DNA from: Membranipora membranacea
Taxonomy: Eukaryota; Bryozoa; Gymnolaemata; Cheilostomatida; Membraniporidae
Assembly (NCBI GenBank): GCA_914767715.1
Contig: OU612074.1
Location: 12,512,062 to 12,572,061 of the forward strand
Direction: 5' to 3'
Length of the DNA stretch: 60,000 nucleotides
Part shown: piece after piece, positions 13,065-25,362 of the stretch
How the letters are laid out: every line of letters begins with the position of its first letter
Numbering within the stretch: the first letter of the stretch is position 1
Position numbers and translations under genes: made by a program
The notes under the pieces: model-generated
The model's input: only the letters and a program-made list of their open reading frames with translations
Database searches by the model: none
Told to the model about the DNA's origin: nothing

Positions 13065-13601
13065 TTTCGGCCACTGGAAATAACCCACAGTGCTTTGGCA
13101 GATACAACATTTTCTGTTAACCATGGTTACTGCTCGAGATAGAAATTGGCAATGTAAAGGCAGATCAATACATCGCTAAGTATTTCAAGGTTCTGTTTAC
13201 ATTAATATGATGAATAAATGAGATTGTGGCTATGACATTCCAATCAAACTCCGTCTTTAGCCCGCATGGAAACCAGTGATATGCTTCAATTATTAGCTTC
13301 ATGAATAGCGGCTCTCAATAGAATTTCAATGGAAGATACAAAATTTACACAGGTAGATTGTGTGTTTTTCTTGAAAATATGTATTTCCAAATCGCACAGA
13401 AATCTAAAATATATTCTTTGTAAATCTCGACACCACATTTCAGGCATTAGGATGATGTTAAAATCCAAAGCATGCGATGATTGATCAAGGAGTATCTCCC
13501 TGGATTAATACTGAGTGATTTGAGGTTTTGACAATCTTTTCAACAATTTTTGCAAATATTCTGATGTTTAAACACTCAAGGTTTTTTTGGATAAACTGTG
13601 T

Positions 13602-13940
13602 TGTTTACATTGTTTAAAAACGGAGCATGACAAGGCAAAACTAGAGAAGTTACAGAAAACTAGTAGTAAAATTGTTTTAACCGAGGTTGATGATTATTTT
13701 TCTAGATTAGATCAGCTTAATCTTCCAAAGACTGACGAGTTTTTATTTTCCGTCTGTGCTCACTATTTTAGTAAAGTTTCTGAGGACCCGAGCCATTCTC
13801 TTTTTGATAGAATCAAGATCAATAATTTTAAAACATCCTCTCGTAAACCTGTAATATCAAAATACCATCCTGAGAAGTGTCGAACTGAGAAGCGAAAGAA
13901 GAGTTTTTTTCAGTTTTTCATGTGGCATTATAATGCATGA
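13602..13940 (+). CDS. Lys-rich ORF fragment, hypothetical
   Basis: An open frame of over 110 codons (about 13587-13940) begins after a poly-T run without a proper ATG. It has Cys residues near its start (LCCLHCLKTEH), then a charged helical stretch, and ends MWHYNA. It lies 0.5 kb downstream of the Ser-rich ORF on the same strand and could be a remnant of the same element. No family was recognised; it may be pseudogenic. Confidence 0.25.
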   Translation, partial: CLHCLKTEHDKAKLEKLQKTSSKIVLTEVDDYFSRLDQLNLPKTDEFLFSVCAHYFSKVSEDPSHSLFDRIKINNFKTSSRKPVISKYHPEKCRTEKRKKSFFQFFMWHYNA

Positions 13941-15517
13941 AATACTTTTTTTCTATAACCAACCTAGTTTTATCATTTCTTTCACTGGAAAATGATATTT
14001 TGGTTGTGAAATAAACACATTACATACACTAAAATTACAAGTCACAAAGTAAATTCAACTCAACAAATTTGTCATCTAGTTGTTTCGGACTTCAGGGTGA
14101 TGTAAAATGTAAATGAATTTGACTGCCTCCTAAAGAGGAGTATTGATAATCGTGTTAGCAGTGGGATACCTGGAGAAACTTTCTATTTTTTCATTAGATC
14201 TTGTCCATCTGTGTGCATCACAGATACTCAGCACATCTTAACATAGACTATCAATATTACTGACTGAGTGCAGCAGGTCTTATGAGAGCACATGACACTG
14301 CACACATCAGTCACTTAGGAAATTAATTTGTCGAGTTTTTGAGTTATTTCGTCAGTATGGGTCTGATTTGGGAGGCTAGTGTTGGGTAAATTGCAAGATT
14401 TGGTACAAACTATAAAGCATTGCATGGACCATTTTTGGGTGAATCTGAAATAAGCAAGGCTTTGTCAGCAGGAAGAATCAATTGCTCCATCATAATCTTA
14501 TTTTAACAGAGCAAACAAGCGTATCGGTCTGAAACGAAAATGACTCATTTTCATGCTTGAAAAACAGCGGACAGGGAATGCGTCAAAGTCATAGTCGTTG
14601 ATTGTAATGTGCAGTGGTTCTTCTAATCTTTTCTTTGACATGGGCTCATAACAGATATAAAGGTTGTTTTGATTAGCGGTCTCAACTCATCAAATAGTGT
14701 GTATACAAATTTTATAACTTGCTTTTGCACAAGTCTGTCATCAGACAGACTTGTGAGTGACTTTGTCATTTATTTGCAAAAGTTGTTATCTAACCACAAT
14801 AGTCACTAATATTACAGTATTTCCCCAATAACAGGCTCATCACAAATCGCCTGGACTAGTTGGGCGGTGCATGAGTAGGCAACTCAATGTTGTTAACTTA
14901 TAACCCCAAAACCTACCAGACCAAATAACCCTGATGACTAATTTTATATGCAAATGCATGTGTGATAGCTGTCTTAATCTGATTTCAAGCTCAAAAATGA
15001 TACCAAGAAACCTGTTCCTTTACAAACACTTTAATAAAGTCATTTCTGTACAATATTCAGTTTCCAGATGCCAATTTTTTTAACGGCATCGTTATATCAT
15101 GTCTCATGTCCAATAGAAAGTTATTGTGTCAACACAGAATCTTTAATGTAAGTTCTCACACGCAAACCAGCTTTTATTAACCATTATGCACACAGGTAAT
15201 CCCAGCGATATTCGGCTCTGCATATCCAGTCTTCCTGCATTTTACACAACATTATGCTGAGAAGCATAGAAGCAAAATTGAATCTTAGTCCGACCCCTAT
15301 TTCTCAAGCAGATATGTGTGCTCATCACTTAGGAAACTTTAGCAAAGTGTGAGGATTTTAAATGCCTGATGATGTTTATGTTTATATTTGTTTATATTTA
15401 TATTTGGTCTCAATCTCTGAGAAATAAAACTGTCTCTGTAGGGTGCTGTGTAAAAATTATTAAAACTGTTGATTCTGTAAAAGTAAATAAAATGATAAGA
15501 CCATAAAAAAAATACTA
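13941..15517. other. Intergenic, nothing recognised
   Basis: AT-rich DNA with no coherent ORF or clear repeat on either strand. Just before the LINE, a short run near 15377-15405 repeats the word tttatatttg. Confidence 0.45.
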
Positions 15518-17830
15518 TTACTTTTTGAAGACACTATTTAGGTATTTGATACATTCTGCTCTAAAACATTTGGCACGGATCTGCACGCGGAACTTGACTG
15601 ACTGATATCTGCCTGACGGCAGCTGGTTAAGACGGAGTAGTGGTTCATCTTCGGTGGCAATCATACGGAGGCTCTTTACTTTCAGTATATTAGAGTAAAG
15701 GTCGTCTATGGGTGTGAACGTAAGTTCGCCTGATAGGTAACCTGCAGTTTTTCTTAGAGTCTGCGCTCAGATGACTATATAGCACAACCAGGTGGTAGGT
15801 GATTACTGACTCTATGAAGGACTAGTAGCAGGTCGTTATTAGTTTCTCAGTGACACCGAGATGGTATAGCTTGGCGATTATATGTAGCCTTTGGCGAGCT
15901 TTCGTTGTAGTTTTCAAGGTGTTCAGAGTAAAATCCAGTTTGTTGGTAATAATGGTGCCTAAGTATGTAAATTGTTCTACCTGCCCAATTGAAGTATTGT
16001 TTACAAGCAGTTGTGGGTAGCTTGGGTTATCCCTTGCATTGCACATGACCATGTCTTTTGTTTTCTTTGCATTGAGTATTAGGGCATTATCAGCGCACCA
16101 TGAGTTGATGGTATTAGTCATTGTTTGAAGTTCAGATGGCTGGTTTTCTGTCAACAATTCAATGATCACAGTGTCGTCGGCATATTTTACTAGTTTGATG
16201 TTGCTTGTTGATGGCATATCGACAACATAAAAGGAGAATAGCAGTGGGCTGATGTCGCATCCCTGAGGGCTTCCAGTTGAAGTGCTCAATGATTTTGACG
16301 TGTTGAGTGATGTAATAACTCGCTGTACTCCCCGTATTTGTAAGGAAGTTATATAGCCAGTTGATGATGTTAGGATTGATGTTGTAGCTATCGAGTTTGC
16401 TGATTATTGTGGCAGGATTGATGGTGTTAAAAGCACTAGAAAAGTCTATAAAAAGAGCTCGGACCCGATTTTTAGCATTGCTGTCAAGATGTTCAGTTAC
16501 CGAGTCTATCAGAGTGATTAGAGCATCTTCAGTAGACCTACCAGACTTATACGCAAACTGGGTGGGGTCGTCTAGTAATGGTGAGAGTCGTTTCATAACC
16601 AGACGCTCGAGACATTTGCCCACGATGGAGGTGAGGGCTATCAGCCTAAAATCTTTAGGATCTGATGCCCCTGCACACTTAGAAATAGGTTTGATAATTG
16701 CTGTTTTCCAAACTTTAGGCATAACCCTTCTTGAAGTGATCGATTAAAAAGCAGTGTCAGGGGTTGTGCTAGGGTGGATGAAGCACATTTGAGCATTTTT
16801 GCGGTGATGTTGTCTGGACCCGGGCTCTTATACATTTGTACATTACATAGAGTTGCATAAACTTCCTCAAAAGAAAAATCATCAAAAATAGGTTCAAGAG
16901 ATGGTAAGTCTGGACACTCACTCTGTTTATCAAAACGATTGAAAAAAGCATTCAATACATCAGAACCAAGAGAGCACCCTTTTGCATTATCTTTTAATTT
17001 CAAGATTGACTTCAACTGACTCCTTGCTAGTCTACTATTACATTGCATTCTAGTCTCAATGTCTGAGGCATGATTATGCATTGCCTCTCTTATGGCTTTC
17101 TGGACTTGCCCTTTTAATATGCGGTGTTCAGCTGAGTTACTTTGGTAAGCCTGGGTTCTCTCACCAATCAGCCGGCTGATTCTAGGAGTCATCCACGTTT
17201 TGTTGTTGGCTGGTATGACTAATCGCTTGGTTGGTATACATGTTTCCATTGAGAAGTTCAGGTAGTCTACAAATGTGTCAGCGGCTTCATTTGCATCAGG
17301 AGCAGTAAGCAGTTCATCCCAGATGGTATCAACTAGACAGCTTAGTAGCTTATTCATGTTGTCTTCATTCCATATCTGCTTAGCGACTGTAACAGGCTGA
17401 CTGACCAATGCCCTGTGTTTATATGTTGGAAGAAGATAGACACATGCATGGTCTGAGTTTCCTAGCTCTGGGAGCTTGATAGATTTGTAACTGTTCTTGA
17501 TATTCAGGTAGCATTTATCAAGGATTTTGTTACCTCTGGTGGAACAGGTAACTTGCTATTTGAAGTGTGGGAGCTGTACATAGGCGCTATTGAAGTCCCC
17601 CAGAGCATAGATTGTAGCTGAGGGATTTCCCCTTTCTAATGTTTTTATTGTATCATGGAATTTCTTAACAGTCTCCTTGACAACGCCACTAGAGGGCGGC
17701 CAAACAGTGTACAGTAAACCATTAACACAATAATGCAGGGGATTTCCCTTGGCAACCAGTAGGGTCTTAGTCTGACTGCCATCATCTCCAGGGTGCGCTC
17801 TGAATGTTAGATAAGTTAGATAAAAATGAT
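15518..17830 (-). mobile_element. 5'-truncated, damaged non-LTR retrotransposon (CR1/Jockey-like LINE)
   Basis: Read on the minus strand, the element starts inside an AP-type endonuclease (ALGDFN near 17600, SDHACVYLLP near 17440). It continues through a linker into reverse transcriptase: FRLIALTSIVGKCLERLV, ALFIDFSSAFNTI, SPQGCDISPLLFSFYVV, then the catalytic YADDT near 16180. After TYLGTIITNKLDF it ends in a C-terminal region (LNQLPSGRYQ) with a stop at 15518. The coding frame is broken: the RT lies in overlapping frames 16641-17408, 16159-16722 and 15822-16289, and there is an in-frame stop in the endonuclease part near 17560. It is therefore a dead copy. No RNase H is seen. Confidence 0.9.
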
Positions 17831-17835
17831 ATGGC

Positions 17836-17865
17836 CACAGAGTAAGGATATATCCTTACTCTGTG
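17836..17865. repeat. Perfect 30-bp palindrome between short direct repeats
   Basis: The half-site cacagagtaaggata is followed immediately by its exact reverse complement. The word atatggc flanks it on both sides (17830-17836 and just after 17865). It sits at the 5' boundary of the truncated LINE. Confidence 0.8.
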
Positions 17866-20169
17866 ATATGGCAATGTCCTGTTGAATCTTTTTTAATCTC
17901 ATCTGTTATTTAGATGTGAAAAGGTATTTTGTTTGCAAGCACAATCTGGAAGACTTGTTTTCAGTGTTAAATTTGTTGTATTCGATAATCAAAATAAAGT
18001 TATTCAAAAATGAGAACTTGTAATAGTATCGAATTTTTTTCATAAACTGGCTGGAATTGTGATATCATGACGGGTCTTGCATCATTACATCTATGTATAA
18101 AACAGAAATAATAATTGAAAACTATTAAAATGTGGAATTGAGCAGTAATAGAAGCTCCTAGATCGCATTGTTTGGGTCACAGCCAGCCCTTAAAAGCATT
18201 CGGGATGGCGATCGCGGCCGTGGGCGTTCGTTAAGGGGGTGGCACCCAACCCCTTAACGACCGCCTACGATTGCGATTGGGTTGGGTTTGGGTGAAACGC
18301 TCTTCGGTGCCAATTAAGGTTAGGAATCAATCTAGGAGCACAGCCAGCCCTTAAAAGCGTTTTGGCTGGCTGGCTTTGTCTAGGAGCACTTGTCCGTGAG
18401 ACATTACTACCACTCAATAAATTATTCTCATTCAGAAAAAGTAGGTGCCAGATAGCATTTTCTCTTTAGATTGTAAATATCATGAATAATTGAGGTTTGT
18501 CCCCTCTCAGAAGATGGCAAGACAGCTTTAGCCTAAAATCATCCAGAGCACAAAAAGGTCAAAAAATCTGAATAAAAGCAGGATTACACAATGCATTGGA
18601 TTCCATTGTTTTTCTAATCATTGTCATTGTATTTCTGCAAATGGCTTTCCTATGTGATTCTTTAATTTATCAGGTGGACTTTTGGTGTTTGTGCTGTGTT
18701 CTTTTTTTGCAAAGTTTTCACTTTACATTGCTGGAATGGTCTTTGACTATTGTTAACGCGGTCACCATTTAAGTTTTCTAAAGCATATAGTCTAATGGTG
18801 CTCTAGTAAAACATGCAAATACAAATATAAATATATATAAATATCACACTGGTAGATTAGGAAAATCTGTCTGTATGACAGTCGCTATAAAACAGCCTGT
18901 GATAAATATTGTGAATCAAACCATTGGTTCCTATTGGTAGCAAAGATGTGAAAAACCAAGTTATAGGTGAAAAATTGTTTACACATCACGCACAGATTCA
19001 ACATAAAAACACAGAGGAGTACTACCATGCGGGGTTTTTTTTCCACTTTTGGAATAATGCAAGTCTAGTTGTCAGCCAGTTTCACAAACTATAAAAGTTA
19101 CAATGGATGTGTGTCATGCAGACATACCTATCTATGATCGACCATAATTCCTTTGATACTTAACATAAGACTGACTTTCAACTTTCTTGAAATTAACAAC
19201 CTTCCAGTTATACAGAGTTTAGTATTGTGACTTGTCCCAGGATACAAGGGATGAGGGTTACCTTGGTGATTTGCTATCAGTTGTCACACACAAGTCTATA
19301 TGACACAAAACACCCATCACTAAATATGGTATAAAGCTTGTCGCCTCAACATTTCAAAATATAGAGTTAATTAGCCACTCAAAGATAGGCATGTTTATAA
19401 GAAAATACCATTGCAACACAAAAAGATAATGAGCTTTTGGCATCCAGCTGTGCATGATTTTGCCCCAAGTGAATCAAAAACCGCGGGCACTACAATTATC
19501 ATTGAAGCGTCCATTTGTATATTCTTACTCCATGATATTAATAAATTTCAGAAATCTTTTAGGAAATTGATATCGCAGACCTAGATGCTGGTAAAGTAAA
19601 AACTGCTTTTAATGGAGACTCATGTTAAATCGAAGAATTATTGGCTGTGAAAAGAAATTCCTGGGCCATCACTAATATCTCCTGGCCAACCAAAGACAAA
19701 TGAGGAATTATTTGGATTACAACTGGTTGTGCAATATCATACCATTCCTTGGATAAAGGAGGAAAACTATGAATCACTAAAATGTCAATTATATTGAGAT
19801 GTATAGAGTGAGGGTGGCCCATTGCTAATGTGATTAAGTAAGCCATCCTCTTTCCCTGTACAGTTCTTCTTGCGTTAGGTGTCGTATATCATTTCCTTAT
19901 TTCCTTGAACTTTCTTGGCTGAGTTTTCCTGATCACCATGGTTACATCTCAGAAATGACAGGCACCAGTACGAGACTGATGTAATGTTTTGAAAGAGGAA
20001 ATCAAGAAAACATGTGACAAAATAAAGTTTACAGTCTACCTCAACACCGAATTAAAATGACACTGTGGTTGGCAGAAGTCATATTCAAACAAGGACTATC
20101 AGAACGTTTAGGCGACAGCAGTACAAATTTTTCAGTACACCAAACAGTTCGTAATTTGAGACCTAAAAT
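17866..20169. other. Intergenic upstream of the GPCR gene
   Basis: Contains the GC-rich hairpin island at 18175-18375, otherwise AT-rich DNA without supported ORFs. The last few hundred bases must hold the GPCR promoter and 5' UTR; no distinctive promoter motif was seen. Confidence 0.45.
18175..18375. repeat. GC-rich hairpin island with repeated edges
   Basis: The phrase cacagccagcccttaaaagc occurs twice (near 18179 and 18340). Between the copies lies an inverted repeat with arms cgttaagggg / ccccttaacg around a short loop (about 18230-18261), extended by imperfect pairing of gcgatcg/cgattgc-type flanks. Its GC content is far above its surroundings. The right edge repeats 'ggctggctggct'. It looks like a small fold-back or transposon-derived insert. 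Confidence 0.55.
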
Positions 20170-22038
20170 ATGGATCATCAGAATGTTTCCAGCATAAACT
20201 TGACAGAGACAGATTCTGAGACAAGTGATAATGAACAAAACTCTCCCGAGATGTTTGCTGGTGCTGTGGTATGCGTTCTTGGATTGGTGGTGAACATAGG
20301 AGCAATTTTCTCAATATGTTGCATGAGGTAGGACAAGTAGAAAATATCTCATAGATGGTGTCTAAGCTACGATTGTCAATTATATCCACAGCCTTTGACA
20401 TTTATTCAAGAACATAAACCAAATGTGTAAACAAACAAAACTCTTCTCCAACATATCATAACAGATATTTTATAATTATTTGTACACTGTTTCCCACAAT
20501 GCTTGTGCTCTGGAAACAGACCTCCAAAAAACTAAAATTTTACTGTGAGGCTAGCATCTATTTTTCTGACCACATTACATCAATGATGTACATGACACTC
20601 TCTCCACCTTGCACCAGTTGAGAGCACACAAATTGGCTGATATCCAGTTGTTTATCATTGAATGTGAGAAATATTAACGACGTAAATTGCCTGTTGATCG
20701 GTTGCCACAGTGTGCCGAAAAACCCGACGCAAGAGTTCCCCCCAGTTTAGTGAACAAAAAATGTAAGCCATTCAACTGTGGACCCACATACGCTCAATTT
20801 ACAATTAGAGATGGTCATACAGTTTTGATCATGTCGTCTTTACAAAATTATTTGCTGCTTCAGCTCCTATAAAGACAGCCTCAACAAAAACTTGTCATGA
20901 GGATTCTCTATCTGCATGATGATAATGATCATCTATTTTTTTAGAACAAAGAGGCCAATGAGGTCTCATACACGATTTCTGCTGAATGTCATTATCAGTG
21001 ATGCTTGGATATCTACATGGGGCGGCTTGATTTTCATTTTGTGGTTCTTCCAGGGTACACTGTTCCATGTCAGCATCAGACTGACATGCATCTATAAGTT
21101 CATTAGTTTGTGAGTATGCTTTTCTCTTCACAATATCGGAGGTCAGTTCAAAAGAAGTCCAATAAAAGCCCCAATCTCCCTCCCTCTATGGTGAAAAATC
21201 ATTATTACCATTCTCTTGAGTACATATTTTTGAACTACAATTTATCATCATAAAATCTTTACATTGTAGAATATGGGTTATTGGACCTATAGCCAATCTT
21301 CTAGGACTGGTTCTCATGGCATTTGATATACTACTAGCCATCAGATGGCCGTTGAAACACCACATACTTCTAAATAGAAAAACCGCAATTATCATCATCA
21401 TATGTGCCTGGGTGCTGGCAGTCATATTGAGCTTTGCGTATTGCAAATTTTATTACAAAACTTTGTTCCAGACTCTAGCTCATACTCATGAGTATGAAGG
21501 TGAGGTAAATAAACAAACATTTGATCTGTTTTGTGAAAGCTGGATGCTTATAATCACAACAGCATCAGGTGACGGAGAGTTGTTGCACAAGGTCTACAAA
21601 ACCTACTTCACAGTATCATTCTTGATCATCGCAGTTGCTTTTCTTACCATTCTTCTAATGTACTGCTACATAATTGCTATTGCTATTCGAGCAAGAAAAA
21701 CGAAACAGCACTACCAAGGACATTCCATTACATCACAAGGCAAGAATAGGTCAGCTCAGATGGCGCTGTCACAAACAAAAGCAGTTGGAACCACAATACT
21801 GCTCCTTTCAGCTTACATAATACTCTGGATGCCTCTGGTGGTCTACTTTGGGTTGATTCTCACTGAGAGTCGTATTTTACCGTCCGATCATCGCTGTCTT
21901 GAAACAATTGAAAGAATCCTTATGGTCTCAATTTGCTGTACAGCAATTGTTGACATAGGCATATATTTCATTAGATCAAAGGAAGCATTTAGGGTTTTGA
22001 AATGCTTCAATCCTAAAAAGATGGTGCAGGGGAGCTAG
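20170..22038 (+). CDS. Rhodopsin-like (class A) G-protein-coupled receptor, 363 aa, atypical motifs
   Basis: Three exons (20170-20327, 20945-21109, 21270-22038) sum to 1092 nt with consistent phase-2 junctions and GT/AG sites. The N-terminus has Asn-X-Ser/Thr sites (NVS, NLT). TM1 is near residues 27-50 (GLVVNIGAI, with the conserved Asn). TM2 follows (FLLNVIISDAW, the LxxxD motif). TM3 starts after a Cys (LTCIYKF), and the second extracellular loop has another Cys (LFCESWM), so the usual disulfide is possible. TM5-TM7 follow; TM6 has LWMP in place of CWxP. At the end of TM3 the alignment gives D-I-L then AIRWPL where DRY...PL is expected. In TM7 VDIGIY replaces NPxxY. It is a plasma-membrane receptor; ligand and coupling are unknown. 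An AATAAA lies just after the stop, near 22053. Confidence 0.85.
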
Positions 22039-22052
22039 AAATATAGAACATT

Positions 22053-22058
22053 TAATAA
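22053..22058 (+). promoter_or_regulatory. Candidate polyadenylation signal of the GPCR gene
   Basis: An AATAAA hexamer occurs in 'tttaataaatt' about 15-20 bases after the GPCR stop codon. The position is plausible but very close to the stop, and AATAAA is frequent in AT-rich DNA. Confidence 0.35.
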
Positions 22059-22299
22059 ATTAATTTCTACCAAAGCTCCCATCAGGAAGATACAGGAAAT
22101 TAAATATCGGTCTTCTTGGGGGAAACACAGTTTTTACGCAACATGATTTTATCCCTCAATAAGATTATTTAAACCCAATCCACGATGAGATGTCAGCTTT
22201 TTTTTCACGCACTAGTATCAGTATAATTTTTTGTTCTTTGTGGACAGCAATGTATCAAACGACGAATTTCGCGACATACTTTTATGTGAGTGACAAATA

Positions 22300-22434
<135 letters not shown>

Positions 22435-23365
22435 GTGTTGGACATGTCATGTCATCAAGCATATGGAAAACTGAATGGCCTTTTTCTGGACTTGTATCAT
22501 ATCAAGGCAAAATAACAATACTCATTTATTAGGTAAAGAAATGAAGAACCTAAATAGATATTCTCCTGGTTTAACTCTGCATCGCGTCAGTAGATATGCT
22601 ATGGGAGTTGCTCGCTACTACTGGACAATTTCCCGTGAAAAGATGATGTATTGAGCTTTTCTTCGGCGTCTGAATCAGATTAGCTTCAAACCATACCTTT
22701 AAATGATCTTTACATGGGCACAGAAGGAATTGTTGGCAATTTCCCTGTTGTCACCACCACATCTGCCTTGTATCGCACACAGCTCTCTATTATGAAAGGC
22801 CTGTGCCTCATCAATTGAACAAGCAGTGGCAATAATGTATTATATTTAAATAAGTGTGAGCGTATTTCCTGTATGATGTCATCATCCCCATATTTTTCAG
22901 GCTCAATGGTTTTATATATCAATATGTAACATTCCTATCATAAAAAATCACTGTACAATGCAAATAAAGAAAGATGTTTATGCTAATGGCTATCTGAACA
23001 TCTATCCTAACAGACTAAATGGGTTCAAAATATAGATGCCGGATATTCAATTAAAGGACCTCATACGGAATTGTATGTTGTCTTCTTTATGAAAAAAAGG
23101 ATTGATCGCGTAATGAAATCTTTTTCAATATGACCTTGGTAATGCTTTTGATCAAATTATGAAGTTTTCCAAATATAATAAGGCGATATTAAAATTAATC
23201 AGGCTATATCGAGGCTAAAACAATGTTCAGTTCCTAATTTTGGCAAACTCAACTTCCTCAAAATGATAACAATTCTATGAAACTTATATTAACAGAATCA
23301 CCTTCTTTCTTCAAAGTTTGAATCTTTATAGTAACCAAAATAGATTGGCATCCTCTCTTGTAGGG
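22435..23365. other. 3' flank of LOX-C, homologous to flanks of LOX-A and LOX-B
   Basis: From about 22930 (cattcctatcat) to 23360 the sequence parallels, in diverged form, 25800-26260 and 41970-42440, which lie just downstream of the LOX-A and LOX-B stop codons. It is the old 3' UTR and flank of the truncated copy. No ORF is supported. Confidence 0.55.
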
Positions 23366-25362
23366 CTATATATTTATACAGTTTGGCATGTATCTCGGCA
23401 TCAGGTATCTTTACTTGTGTTTGCGTTTCTTGTTCTTCTGAGCCAGTTTAGACTCAATGTTTCTCAATTCATCACGTAACCTGTAATAGAAGAAATCATG
23501 CTGAGTTGCAAAATTTGCTTTGCTCGTCGGCAACAACAACAGCATGGTCTGAAAGTTTTGGGAACTTTTTGGTTACATTCATAAAAATGGTACTCTTCGT
23601 TCAACTACTGTCTTACTCCATCACCTTCAATCATAGTCTCAAAATATGTACTGTTGAGGTTAATTAATGATGATACAATAATATACCAATATAGGCCTAA
23701 ATAAACCGAACAATCTTCCTAATTAAGTAAATCTGCCTTCTTGCTGATTCCTTGCAAATCACAATAACGTCATCTAAGGTGAAAGCTGCAGTGAATTCAA
23801 CTTAAAAACTCATATTATGACACTCAATAGGTACTAATCTACAGAATAATCATAAATGTTCTGATTTCCTTTGTTTACCATTATTGATCAGTTATCAGGT
23901 TAGCGGGTTGGATCATCGATCCGACGATGGGGTTTGATCCCCGCGTGTGGCTACCGGTGTTAACTGAGAAGCCCAGTTTGGTAGGTTGTTCCAATGGTAA
24001 CCAGTGCTTTATGTGATGTAGGTCTCAATTTGCCGGGGTTGGCTATGGAATGTTTGGACCCAGTGACCAGACGGAAATGATGTAGTGCAAAAACTGTTTA
24101 GAAGTACCCATTGTGTCTTACATTAAGCAGTATATAAATAATCCATACAATCACATAATTCGATATAATACGTAATAATGATATAAACTATTGTATCAAT
24201 CCATGTTATGCACTTTTCATTCAACAATCAAGAATTGATTTTCAACCACCAATGAAGATTTATGAACTGACTCTTGGGCTGCAGCCAGACTTGCAGGGTC
24301 ATAGACGTACTGTACTTCGAAGTCACCGAGTCGCTCCGGTCCATGAGCGCTTAGTTGTGCTACTAGGGTCATTATTTCAATAGTTTGCTCTTTGCTCGGT
24401 AACATGTTTACCACATCTTTCTCTGTCAATTTTGCCTATAGCACAAATACTGCTGTTCATTCTCCTATGTTTTAAATATTTCTTAGCTATGACATCACAT
24501 CATTTGCATAACCGTTGCTCCATAAAACTCCCCTTTTAGCTAAATGATTCTTCGGTGGCTAAAATTGTCTCCTCAACAATATCCAGAAACCAAACTGCAT
24601 AATCTTTTATGACCTTGAAAAAAAGCACTGCCCTCATGATACCTTTGACCATTAATTATTCTTATTACTATGCCTTGCTTCTTGACGAATCTCTCCTCAG
24701 TGCAATTGGATTTTTGGGTATAAAGCCATATGAATCATACTGTTGGTAATTCACAGCTGCATGCTGGACAGTTGATATGAAGAAGAATGTGGTCACGATC
24801 TCAACCAGGTCATCTTTTCAACATGTATGTGTCATTCCCATGTTTCGCTGGCATACCCTGAAATCAAAACTAAATAATAAATCAACTTTCAGAAAGGCAG
24901 CAAATTTCATCACAAAAGACTGCGGTTAGGCAGCTCGCAGGGAAGGTAACTCCATGAAGTGCTTTTTCCTTGTATTGTATTTCCTTGAGACTGTGACATC
25001 ATAATGCAGAGAATAAGAGTTACTTTCTTTTATGGGAGGCCTTTTTTCCACCATAAATAATCCATGCTAAGTAGAGAATTGAGTTTTTTTTACCATGCAA
25101 ATCTGACACAACTTCATCATATTATGTATTTGTCTGAACATAACATGCATTGGTCTTTTGATAGTCTTTACGCAACACACCTTGATAACAGAATCGCAAA
25201 CTAGCTCATTTATCCAGCCTTGCAGCTCATTGCCTTGAATGAGTCTCTCATCACCTTTGTTACCTTGACCTTCAACATAAAGACAACAAACATAACCCTC
25301 TATACTCGGGTCTGGATACTAAAATTACTCAAGTTTTTTGAGCAAACCATCTAAGGAACTAT
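23366..25362 (-). pseudogene. LOX-C: lipoxygenase pseudogene, exons 11-14 only
   Basis: Minus-strand remnants match exons 11-14 of LOX-A: 25181-25269 (intact, 89 nt), 24674-24857 (184 nt instead of 189), 24272-24435 (164 nt) and 23366-23480 (115 nt). Exon 12 has a 5-nt net deletion that shifts the frame soon after DTY, and its donor reads GC instead of GT. Exon 14 has TAA where LOX-A has a Tyr codon, 14 codons before the normal end, so the C-terminal iron-ligand Ile is lost. Introns are kept, so it arose by DNA duplication, not retrocopying. The copy stops within intron 10, near 25362, where sequence matching the downstream flank of LOX-B (from about 41440) begins. Confidence 0.9.
23895..24150 (+). 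mobile_element. tRNA-like SINE (family 2) in a LOX-C intron
   Basis: In the intron between exons 13 and 14 of LOX-C, an A-box-like ggttagcgggttggat is followed by a B-box ggtttgatcccc at the correct spacing. A non-tRNA body and an AT-rich tail (atataaataa) come next. The body differs from family 1 copies. Confidence 0.55.

Noticed and set aside
22710-22922. Small minus-strand ORF as a gene near LOX-C
   Set aside because: It lies in or beside the flank homologous to LOX-A and LOX-B 3' regions, and no similar ORF is kept there.
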